DNA of 12,156 nt from JAWXBM01 sp037968555 (lineage in GTDB: Bacteria > Pseudomonadota > Gammaproteobacteria > Xanthomonadales > SZUA-36): positions 1 to 12,156 of the forward strand of contig JBBKVS010000103.1 in the NCBI GenBank assembly GCA_037968555.1, written 5' to 3'. A program made the translations under genes and the position numbers. Below the pieces are notes generated by a model. It did not search any database, was not told the DNA's origin, and worked only from the letters and a program-made list of their open reading frames with translations. Positions 7,026-12,156 of the stretch are shown here, one piece after another (position 1 is the first letter of the stretch; each line of letters begins with the position of its first letter).

Positions 7026-7529
7026 CTACTCTCCAGTAAAGCGGCTACCGATGAAAGACGGACAGCTTGAGAAAAGAAAGGTGCCTGCCGAGTTGTAGAA
7101 CTCTGCCACACCAGATCCGACGTACTCCTGAGCGTCTTCGCTTATCGAAATTTCGTTTCGCACCACCACCCAACCGTTATAGTTTCCGTTCGCGTCGAAA
7201 CGGAACATCTTGAAGTCCAACTGGTAATCGTTGTTCCTGACATGGCTCCAAATCATCATGTGCGCAGAAAGACTTGTCGGGCTTCCGTTAGGGACTACCT
7301 GTCCGGTACCCCCAAATTCATATTTGTGCATGGCCGAAAAGGTGCTGACAGGCGCACCATTCACACAATTGACGACCATCACGTCCACGTCCCACAGGCC
7401 AACAACCCTGCTGTGACGAGCGTTGGTTTTCGGGTCAGCTCCAACCTGGGCGTATGCAGACCCAGACAAAACAAACGTTCCGATCAAGCAAGTCATCGCG
7501 ACTGCAACAATTTTGGTAAAACATTTCAT
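7026..7529 (-). CDS. Exported protein of unknown function, paralog 1
   Basis: The 167-residue product has a signal peptide (residues 1-27, ending SAYA) and a mature part of about 140 residues. I do not recognise the family. The mature chain opens with VVGLWDVDV (42-50), has alternating hydrophobic strands suggestive of a small beta-barrel (GLWDV recalls lipocalin-like folds; this is only an impression), and two mature cysteines, in VVNC and SSCPSF, that could form a disulfide. It ends RFTGE. A full-length paralog at 11190 is about 70% identical by hand count, with no gaps. AAGGAG lies 6 bases before ATG 7529. The gene lies downstream of the NDH-2 gene on the same strand, 239 bases away, with its own conserved leader, so independent expression is likely. 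Confidence 0.8.
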   Translation of the reverse strand: MKCFTKIVAVAMTCLIGTFVLSGSAYAQVGADPKTNARHSRVVGLWDVDVMVVNCVNGAPVSTFSAMHKYEFGGTGQVVPNGSPTSLSAHMMIWSHVRNNDYQLDFKMFRFDANGNYNGWVVVRNEISISEDAQEYVGSGVAEFYNSAGTFLFSSCPSFIGSRFTGE

Positions 7530-7690
7530 GGGATTCTCCTTCCGCAGGTTTCGATGTCAGGCCGAAATAGCCGGACCTTCGACCAACAATGTGCTCGACC
7601 CTGCCTGGAACAACTTGAAGAATCGCTCAGGATTTTCTCAAGAAATTATTACTGTCTCATTTTCAAATACTTGGGGCGGTCTGCTGACCA
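7530..7690 (-). promoter_or_regulatory. Conserved structured 5' leader of paralog 1
   Basis: About 160 bases upstream of the start align with the region upstream of the second paralog, nearly without indels. A hairpin (arms 7637-7642 and 7614-7619, 17-base loop) reads CTTGAG...TTCAAG in the RNA sense. The counterpart reads CCTGAG...CTCAGG at exactly the same distance (85 bases) from the start, so one pair changes T-A to C-G and another G-T to G-C. A short CGGCC-type stem lies nearer the start (about 7562-7574). This may be an untranslated leader that controls translation or stability. No known riboswitch class is recognised. Confidence 0.45.
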
Positions 7691-7768
7691 AATATTCGTC
7701 AACTGATAATCAACTACCAACAATAAACAGAGCGCCCACAGCCCGGAAATACGCTAGCCAGGATGCAT

Positions 7769-9058
7769 TCACTTTTGCCCTTTGGGATTCTGGCTGATAA
7801 TCAACCTCGAACTGCGTTGAAACGTCAGGTATTCAAGTAGCCATTTAAGCGCCACCAACAGCCGCATCTGACGGGCAATCAAAAAGTAAATGTGGGTCAA
7901 ACCCCAGAACCACCAGGTGAGCCAGCCCTTACTGGAAAACCGGCCAAAATTCGATACTGCGCGACCTCTGCCAATGGTGGCCAGCATGCCGTAATCGCGG
8001 TATTTGAACGGGCCTGGCACCGGTCGCCCCGATAATTCGTTACTGAGAAGCCGCGCAATGTATCGCCCCTGCTGTTTGGCCACTGGCGCGACACCGGGCA
8101 ATGGCCGGCCGTTTTGATCCGGGCACCAGGCCAGGTCACCGATGACAAACACACCCGGCTGGTTTTCCAGACGTAGCTCGCCAGTCACGGGTATTCGGCC
8201 ATCGCGCTCTCGCGGTGCATCCAGCCATGCAGCGGCCGGTGTAGGCATGACCCCGGCACACCAGATAACGGTCCCGTCAAGTTTGCTGCCGTCACTCAAT
8301 AACACACCATCAGGGCTGATCTCTTTGACCAGTTGACCCGTGCAGACTTCTACGCCGAGATCCTGCAGGGCATGGCTGGTATAGGCGCTGATTTTTTCCG
8401 GGTAAACACCCAGCAAACGATCGGTGCCCTCGACCAGAATGACATGAAACTCCCCGGAGTTTAGCTGGCGGAAGTCACTATTTGCCGTGCTGTTGCCGAG
8501 CTCTGCAACGATGCCGGCCATTTCCACTCCGGTCGGCCCGCCGCCAATGATGATAAAGGTCAACAACCGTTGGCGTTCAGATTCAAGCTCGCACAACTCG
8601 GCTTGTTCCATGGCGCCGAGAATCTGTTCGCGAATGGCAGTGGCATCGCCCAGGCTCTTGATGTCGTATGCGTATTGCGACCACTCCGGGTGGCCGAAAT
8701 AGCTGGTTTGCGCGCCGGTGGCGACCACCAGGTAGTCGTAGCGGAAACGGCCGTTGCCGGTCAGCACCTCGCGCCGCTGATGATCAATGCCCTGCACTTC
8801 AGCCATCACCACACGGGTGTTTTTCTGTCGCTTGAGTAAACCGCGAATCGGCCAGGCTACATCCGATGGGGCCAGGGCTGCGCCGGCGACCTGGTACAAC
8901 AGCGGTTGAAATAGGTGGTAGTTCTGCCGGTCAATCACGGTCACTTGCGCATTTAACCGTGCCATCCGCCGCGCAGCAAACAGGCCGCCAAAACCTGCCC
9001 CCAGAATCACGATCCGTGGCGGGCCGGGCGCGGCGTTGTTGGCCGGGTTGATTGGCAT
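7769..9058 (-). CDS. ndh: Type II NADH dehydrogenase (NDH-2) family FAD oxidoreductase
   Basis: The 429-residue protein should pass electrons from NAD(P)H through FAD to quinone at the inner face of the membrane without pumping protons. FAD-binding GAGFGG is at 20-25 in RIVILGAGFGG. Then come LFQPLLYQVAGA at 49-60 and the ATG motif at 113-115. The NADH Rossmann motif GGGPTGVE is at 172-179, and the second FAD motif PGVFVIGDLA at 301-310. KQQGRY at about 328-333 matches the quinone-site QQG element of NDH-2. The hydrophobic C-terminal segment (GWLTWWFWGLTHIYFLIARQ, about 378-397) fits the membrane anchor. Length is typical. An AGGA lies 12 bases before ATG 9058, a loose ribosome site. Upstream is a divergent DUF1840 gene. 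Other class members such as carotenoid or sulfide oxidoreductases are less likely. The symbol is by family, not proven orthology. Confidence 0.85.
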   Translation of the reverse strand: MPINPANNAAPGPPRIVILGAGFGGLFAARRMARLNAQVTVIDRQNYHLFQPLLYQVAGAALAPSDVAWPIRGLLKRQKNTRVVMAEVQGIDHQRREVLTGNGRFRYDYLVVATGAQTSYFGHPEWSQYAYDIKSLGDATAIREQILGAMEQAELCELESERQRLLTFIIIGGGPTGVEMAGIVAELGNSTANSDFRQLNSGEFHVILVEGTDRLLGVYPEKISAYTSHALQDLGVEVCTGQLVKEISPDGVLLSDGSKLDGTVIWCAGVMPTPAAAWLDAPRERDGRIPVTGELRLENQPGVFVIGDLAWCPDQNGRPLPGVAPVAKQQGRYIARLLSNELSGRPVPGPFKYRDYGMLATIGRGRAVSNFGRFSSKGWLTWWFWGLTHIYFLIARQMRLLVALKWLLEYLTFQRSSRLIISQNPKGQK

Positions 9059-9319
9059 CGAATGATTCTATCCTGAACCAGGGGTTGTCGGTATTCAGGA
9101 CGTCGGAACCTTGGGGATGCCCAGCGCTCCGAGCAGGCAGATCATCCACAACTACCAGTACAACCACATTCCGAAAACACGGAAAATCTACTGCGAATCA
9201 CTGAATAAGCGCGCCGGTCTGCTACTTAAATGAAGAAATGAGTCTCTGTTATTAATTTGCGACGTCCCCTTTTTCAATGCGCCGTACAATGTAGGTTGGG
9301 AAAGACTGGGAGATTAGAA
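9059..9319. other. Divergent intergenic region ndh / DUF1840
   Basis: The 261 bases between divergent starts should contain both promoters. An AT-rich stretch around 9225-9257 (GTTATTAATTTG) is promoter-like. No complete -35/-10 pair, palindrome or small gene stands out. Confidence 0.3.
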
Positions 9320-9643
9320 ATGCTGGTTCGGTTCAGTTGTGTTGAAACAGGGTCTGTGCTGATGTTTAGTGACATTGCGGTTTCATTGATCAAGATGATG
9401 GGAGCAACAGGCAAAGTGCCAGGAGCGATTGGTGCGGAAGATATCTCGTCTGCGCTGACACGTCTGAAAAAGCAATTGGACGTGGTCGCGGTGGCAAGCG
9501 ATGTTACACCTGACACAGCAGCCAGCAAGGATGAGAAAGACAGTGAATCGCCGATCCCGCTTGCGGTACGTGCGGGGCCTCTGATCCAAGTCCTGGAGCG
9601 TGCTGAAGCTGCCGGTGTGGCAGTAATGTGGGAAAAGGAATAA
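9320..9643 (+). CDS. DUF1840 domain-containing protein
   Basis: The 107-residue product matches the DUF1840 pattern known from gamma- and betaproteobacteria. It begins MLVRFSCVETGSVLMFSDIA, continues with a helix containing LIKMMGATGKVPGAI, then AEDISSALTRLKKQL (39-53). An acidic linker (about 60-78, DSESPIPLAVRAGPL) follows, then a last helix LIQVLERAEAAGVAVMWE. It has no signal peptide and should be cytoplasmic; the function of the family is not known. The open frame extends upstream to 9257, but ATG 9320 is chosen because the family begins with MLVxF and GGGAGA lies 7 bases before it. No partner gene is in operon with it; the dodecin gene starts 505 bases later. Confidence 0.85.
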   Translation: MLVRFSCVETGSVLMFSDIAVSLIKMMGATGKVPGAIGAEDISSALTRLKKQLDVVAVASDVTPDTAASKDEKDSESPIPLAVRAGPLIQVLERAEAAGVAVMWEKE

Positions 9644-9784
9644 AGCCTAAGTCAAATGATCCGGTCTTGATCCCCAGTTTGACGCCCTGCACCTGGATTT
9701 ATTGAATTAGCAGATTCGTTGATTCCGGTTCGTGCGCAAATCTCCGACGGCCAAATAGTCGACGGCTGACTAGATACTCAAGGG

Positions 9785-9828
9785 AATAAAAAAGAGCCAC
9801 CGGCACGCATCACCTTGTGCCGGTGGCT
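9785..9828 (-). terminator. Strong leftward intrinsic terminator with no minus-strand gene
   Basis: Arms 9795-9806 and 9817-9828 (AGCCACCGGCAC / GTGCCGGTGGCT) pair perfectly over 12 bp around a 10-base loop. On the minus strand the stem is followed by C and then TTTTTTATT (9793-9785), the classic terminator shape. On the plus strand the stem is followed by ACTACTT, without a T-run, so its best reading is leftward. It could still help end the plus-strand DUF1840 transcript, 150 bases after that stop. Confidence 0.75.
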
Positions 9829-9954
9829 ACTACTTGAACCCAGTATGTACGTTAGCTCGAAAGGAATTGAGCCAGATACGGACTGTAAACTTCTCCAGAT
9901 TCAAGGCCTAACACTCTATGGGTTTCTAATTTGAGCTAAGTTAATTCAGATGTC

Positions 9955-9970
9955 TGTACGTTACCGTACA
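9955..9970. promoter_or_regulatory. TGTACG/CGTACA operator-like palindrome
   Basis: TGTACG-TTAC-CGTACA is a perfect inverted repeat with 6-base arms and a 4-base centre, about 180 bases before the dodecin start. Its left half plus centre recurs as TGTACGTTA at 9846-9854. Such palindromes are typical for dimeric repressors, for example of the TetR family; which one is unknown. Confidence 0.35.
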
Positions 9971-10148
9971 TAGCAAAACAGAGGACGAGATATAGATGCT
10001 TGGCAATTAAGGCTTAGAAACGGAATTCGTATGCGAGCTATCGAACAGTGAAATTGAATTCATTGGTTTATGCTGATCATGGCTGTGGTTTAACTACGGT
10101 TGCTTGGCCGGACTGGCCATTCAAACTCTAAATCAGAGGAACTCAATT

Positions 10149-10355
10149 ATGTCAGTTGCAAGAATCACAGAAATCGTTGCGTCATCGAAAGTGTCTTTCG
10201 AAGATGCGATCAAGAAAGGGCTTAATCGCGCTGGAAAGACGTTGAAGAACGTACAGGGCGCCTGGGTAGAATCACAAAAGGTGACCTGCGATTCTACGGG
10301 TCAAATTACCGAATTCCGCGTGTTTCTTAAAGTGACTTTCGTACTCGAAGATTAA
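10149..10355 (+). CDS. Dodecin family flavin-binding protein
   Basis: This 68-residue protein has the dodecin layout: a beta strand (SVARITEIV), a helix (SFEDAIKKGLNRAGKTLKN, 16-34), then two long strands ending in LKVTFVLED. Dodecins assemble as hollow dodecamers that store or buffer FMN, riboflavin or lumichrome in the cytoplasm, with a conserved tryptophan stacking on the flavin. Trp39 in VQGAWVES is at that position. The open frame reaches back to 10104, but ATG 10149 is chosen because AGAGGAA lies 8 bases before it and the family starts with a short MxVxxI strand. The gene stands alone; an AT-rich hairpin lies 117 bases after the stop. A link with flavin turnover by the nearby NDH-2 is speculative. 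Confidence 0.85.
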   Translation: MSVARITEIVASSKVSFEDAIKKGLNRAGKTLKNVQGAWVESQKVTCDSTGQITEFRVFLKVTFVLED

Positions 10356-10471
10356 GAGACCGTTGCACTGCGCATGGGCTTGTGCATTAGCTGTTTGCTG
10401 CAGGCAACTGCGTGGGCGGACGAGACCATAGAGGGCACTCACATCCCGGAAATACCGTAGGCCTATTGCAC

Positions 10472-10507
10472 GAAGAATGAAGAAACGTGCGTGTTCTTCA
10501 TTTCTTC
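10472..10507. terminator. Long AT-rich hairpin downstream of dodecin
   Basis: GAAGAATGAAGAA (10472-10484) pairs with 10494-10507 over 13 bp, with one bulged T (10503), around a 9-base loop. The right side continues with CTTCATTTCC, not a true T-run. It may end the dodecin transcript or act as a stabilising hairpin; it lies between dodecin and yaeQ. Confidence 0.4.
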
Positions 10508-10554
10508 CTTCATTTCCAGAAGAGCCTAACTGGCTTTACCCATTTCTCCCTCTA

Positions 10555-10584
10555 TTGCTTATTTCAGCTGCCGATTTTTATACA
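10555..10584 (+). promoter_or_regulatory. Weak promoter candidate for yaeQ
   Basis: TTGCTT (10555-10560) and TATACA (10579-10584) are 18 bases apart, just 36 bases before the yaeQ ATG. The match is 3 of 6 and 4 of 6 to the sigma-70 boxes, so it is plausible by position but weak. Confidence 0.25.
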
Positions 10585-10620
10585 CGTTATGCTGGCACTT
10601 GATCCCCATGGCGTATATGT

Positions 10621-11148
10621 ATGGCTTTGAATTCCACAATATGTAAATTGAAAATATCCTTGTCTGATATGGACCGTAACCATTACGAAACCCTCAATTT
10701 GACCGTTGCCCAGCATCCTTCTGAAACTGTGGAACGGATGATGGTGCGTATTTTGGTGTTTTGTATCAATGCCCAGGAAAGGTTGGAATTCACCAAAGGC
10801 CTGAGCGCCGCAGATGAGCCGGATATCTGGGTCCGATCACTGGATGGCCAGCTGATGTTGTGGATTGATGTGGGAGAACCCTCACTGGAGCGGGTAAAGA
10901 AAGCCAGCCGAATCGCGAGGGAAATGAAAGTCTATTGCTTCAATCGAAAGTCAAATATCTGGTGGGACCAGGGGCGCGAGAAGTTTGCGCAATTGAATGC
11001 ATCTTTTTACCGCTTTGAATGGGAAAGCGTGCAAGCCATGGCCAAGCTGCATCAACGGACCATGCAGCTCTCCGTAACCATTTCCGAGAATTCTGCCTTT
11101 ATTGCAACCGAACTGGGAGAGTGCGAGCTGTCCTGGGAGTCACTGTGA
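10621..11148 (+). CDS. yaeQ: YaeQ family protein
   Basis: The 175-residue product matches YaeQ, a cytoplasmic protein with a PD-(D/E)xK-nuclease-like fold whose cellular role is not settled. The E. coli protein is recalled as a suppressor linked to RfaH-dependent expression. Matching stretches are MALNSTICK at the start, DRNHYE (18-23), HPSETVERMMVRIL (32-45), ERLEFTKGLSAADEPDIW (53-70), LWIDVGEPSLERVKKA (80-95) and the NIWWDQ block (112-117). The conserved Glu, Asp and Lys of the nuclease-like core (E39, D83, K93/K94 region) are retained as far as can be judged. ATG 10621 is chosen by the MALxxTIxK start; the ribosome site is poor. Its stop overlaps the first base of the hairpin at 11148-11181 and it converges on exported paralog 2. 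Confidence 0.93.
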   Translation: MALNSTICKLKISLSDMDRNHYETLNLTVAQHPSETVERMMVRILVFCINAQERLEFTKGLSAADEPDIWVRSLDGQLMLWIDVGEPSLERVKKASRIAREMKVYCFNRKSNIWWDQGREKFAQLNASFYRFEWESVQAMAKLHQRTMQLSVTISENSAFIATELGECELSWESL

Positions 11149-11181
11149 TGGGAGTCCGCCTCAATTTCCGCGGACTCCCAT
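11148..11181. terminator. 12-bp perfect hairpin shared by yaeQ and paralog 2 3' ends
   Basis: Arms 11148-11159 and 11170-11181 are the same as those at 6980-7013 (ATGGGAGTCCGC / GCGGACTCCCAT), around a different 10-base loop. It begins 8 bases after the paralog stop on the minus strand and at the last base of the yaeQ stop on the plus strand. It could act for both converging genes. There is no T-run, so a REP-type element is equally possible. Confidence 0.6.
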
Positions 11182-11189
11182 CTATCTGA

Positions 11190-11693
11190 TTACTCTCCGG
11201 TAAAGCGCGTACCGGCGAAGGACGGACAGCTTGAGAAAAGAAAGGTGCCTGCCGAATTGAAGAACTCCGCCACACCAGACCCGACGTAAGTGTCGGCTTC
11301 CTTATTTATCGAAATTTCATTTCGCAAAATCACCCAGCCGATATTATTGCCGGAAGGGTCAAAGCGGAACATTTTCATGGCCATGCGGTAATCGTTTTTC
11401 TTGACATGATTCCATATCATCATGTGCGCAGAAAGGGTGGTAGGGCCTGAGTCCGGGACCACCTGGCCGGTACCTCCAAGTTCATATTTGTGCATGGCCG
11501 AAAACGTGGCAATAGTCGTACCACTAATACAGTTGGCGACGATCACGTCTACGTCCCACAGGCCAACCACCTTGCTGTTGTTGTCGTTGGCTTTTGGGTC
11601 TGAACCAATCTGCGCATAAACAGACCCATGCATAACAAACGTTCCGATCAAGAATGTCATGCCCATAGCAATAACTTTGGTGAAAGTCTTCAT
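11190..11693 (-). CDS. Exported protein of unknown function, paralog 2
   Basis: This 167-residue protein is a full-length relative of the protein at 7026, about 70% identical by hand count and without gaps. A signal peptide covers about 1-27 (ends SVYA). Invariant blocks are VVGLWDVDV, TFSAMHKYE, GGTGQVVP, LSAHMMIW, KMFRFD, RNEISI, YVGSGVAEF, NSAGTFLFSSCPSF and RFTGE. Both mature cysteines (in VANC and SSCPSF) are kept. Changes concentrate in the loop after GLWDVDV and in the DYRMAMK and SINKEADTY stretches, so the fold is conserved while the surface diverges. GGGAGGAG lies just before ATG 11693. It is separated from paralog 1 by the ndh, DUF1840, dodecin and yaeQ genes, so the copy is dispersed and not tandem. 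Confidence 0.8.
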   Translation of the reverse strand: MKTFTKVIAMGMTFLIGTFVMHGSVYAQIGSDPKANDNNSKVVGLWDVDVIVANCISGTTIATFSAMHKYELGGTGQVVPDSGPTTLSAHMMIWNHVKKNDYRMAMKMFRFDPSGNNIGWVILRNEISINKEADTYVGSGVAEFFNSAGTFLFSSCPSFAGTRFTGE

Positions 11694-11855
11694 TGGATAC
11701 TCCTCCCACAGGTTTCGATGCCAGGCCGAATTGGCCGGGCTCTCGAACAGAAATATCCGCGAACCGGTCTGCGGCAGCCTGAGGAATCGCTCAGGTATTT
11801 CTCAGGAAAAAGTTACCGTTTCGTTTTCAAACACTTGGAAGCGGACCGCTGGCCG
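11694..11855 (-). promoter_or_regulatory. Conserved structured 5' leader of paralog 2
   Basis: The leader aligns with 7530-7690. Its hairpin (arms 11801-11806 and 11778-11783, 17-base loop) reads CCTGAG...CTCAGG on the minus strand and sits 85 bases before the start, as in paralog 1. Nearer the start GGCC-AATTC-GGCC forms a short stem. Homology fades near 11855, just before the repeat array. Confidence 0.45.
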
Positions 11856-12048
11856 TACTTATAGGAGCAATCAGGACACCCACACCCCAGGAAGTAATCA
11901 GGAAAGTAGTCAGAGGAGTAGTGAGGACACCCACATCCCAAGGGAGTAGTGAGAAGTAGTGAGGACACCCACATCCCAAGAAAGTAGTGAGGACACCCAC
12001 ATCCCTGAATGAGAAAGGGACAAGACAAGGTCTAAATCAGCTTCAATC
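11856..12048. other. Intergenic region carrying the GGACACCCAC array
   Basis: This stretch lies between the leader of paralog 2 and the edge gene, both minus strand. It is almost filled by the repeat array at 11874-12005. An open frame over the array (11813-12028, minus, TTG start) is rich in Cys, Gly and Pro simply because it translates the repeats. No other gene is seen. Confidence 0.4.
11874..12005. repeat. Short array of four GGACACCCAC repeats with AGTAGTGA spacers
   Basis: Four copies of a 15-base unit start at 11874 (GGACACCCACACCCC) and at 11925, 11963 and 11991 (GGACACCCACATCCC). They are 51, 38 and 28 bases apart. The last three are preceded by AGTAGTGA, and variants of that octamer (AGTAATCA, AGTAGTCA, AGTAGTGA) fill the spacers. 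The unit lacks internal dyad symmetry; spacers are too irregular and short for CRISPR. The decamer core is the complement of the right arm of the palindrome at 6904-6940. Confidence 0.75.
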
Positions 12049-12156
12049 CTAAGACCTGCGGATTCGCACGACTTTCATCACTTCAAACTCAATACCCGCT
12101 ACCTCTTGGGTTTCCGCATAAAAAGTCAGGTTGACCCGCGCCCCTTTGAGACTTTT
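12049..12156 (-). CDS. Unidentified protein, C-terminal end only (cut by window edge)
   Basis: A minus-strand frame is open from the right edge to TAG at 12051-12049, giving 35 residues ending EVMKVVRIRRS. The other two minus frames are interrupted. The sequence has alternating strand-like stretches (ARVNLTFYA, GIEFEVMKVVRI), so a beta-rich C-terminus is likely. The family cannot be recognised. Its 3' side runs into the repeat array. Confidence 0.45.
   Translation of the reverse strand, partial: KSLKGARVNLTFYAETQEVAGIEFEVMKVVRIRRS

Larger units (their letters stand above)
9644..10148. other. 505-base intergenic region with a leftward terminator and palindrome
   Basis: No protein gene is seen on either strand. 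The region contains a strong hairpin at 9795-9828 whose T-run faces left, a TGTACG-TTAC-CGTACA palindrome at 9955-9970, and the 9-base direct repeat TGTACGTTA at 9846-9854 and 9955-9963. It also has short repeated CGACGGC at 9745-9751 and 9760-9766. It should contain the dodecin promoter. A small minus-strand RNA ending at about 9785 is possible. Confidence 0.4.

Noticed and set aside
7423..7797. Plus-strand frames antisense to paralog 1 (and the similar one at 11628-11949)
   Set aside because: They look conserved between the two loci only because the opposite-strand gene and leader are duplicated.
11874..12005. Possible CRISPR array
   Set aside because: Units are about 15 bases, spacings fall from 51 to 28, and spacers are themselves repetitive; no cas genes are nearby.
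11813..12028. 71-codon minus-strand frame rich in Cys/Gly/Pro (GCGCPHY repeats)
   Set aside because: It translates the DNA repeat array, starts with TTG, and has no ribosome site; the protein repeat changes frame between units, as expected for a non-coding repeat.

Overview
The window reads as about 12 kb of chromosome from a Pseudomonadota bacterium, most likely a gammaproteobacterium. The evidence is a YaeQ protein close to the E. coli type, a DUF1840 protein, an NDH-2-type flavoprotein and a secreted protein ending in a CxxCDGFE tail. Base composition looks even, near 50% GC, and there is no phage, integrase, IS or CRISPR signature. Most genes are housekeeping, transport or small exported proteins.

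Layout. Left part (about 1-3830, minus strand): a sodium-dependent NSS/SNF amino-acid transporter overlaps by four bases a 46-codon small-subunit gene of MetS type (271-411). Upstream lies a DAACS (GltP/DctA-like) acidic amino-acid/dicarboxylate symporter. Middle part (4200-6770): a small exported two-cysteine protein with a textbook terminator (+), an orphan HRDC domain that looks like the tail of a lost recQ (+), and a 611-residue exported protein built from six repeats of about 95 residues (-). Right part (6890-11855): two 167-residue exported paralogs of unknown function (7026-7529 and 11190-11693, both -) bracket an NDH-2 flavoprotein (-), a DUF1840 protein (+), a dodecin (+) and YaeQ (+). 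The right edge has the last 35 codons of an unidentified minus-strand gene.

Most unusual content. The two paralogs share more than their coding sequence. Their 5' leaders align for about 160 bases with no indel near the gene, and each has a hairpin at the same distance from the start codon with a compensatory T-A to C-G change. Each gene ends in the same 12-bp perfect hairpin (arm ATGGGAGTCCGC). That arm resembles a decamer (GTGGGTGTCC / GGACACCCAC) found in a REP-like palindrome at 6904-6940 and in four copies in a short array at 11874-12005. This suggests one family of palindromic elements associated with the paralogs. A strong intrinsic terminator at 9785-9828 faces left with no minus-strand gene to serve, so an unannotated minus-strand RNA is possible.

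How the genes may work together: two amino-acid uptake systems, a respiratory NADH dehydrogenase and a flavin-binding dodecin are compatible with amino-acid-based respiratory growth, but no pathway operon ties the window together. All functions are read from sequence by eye; no database or folding program was run.
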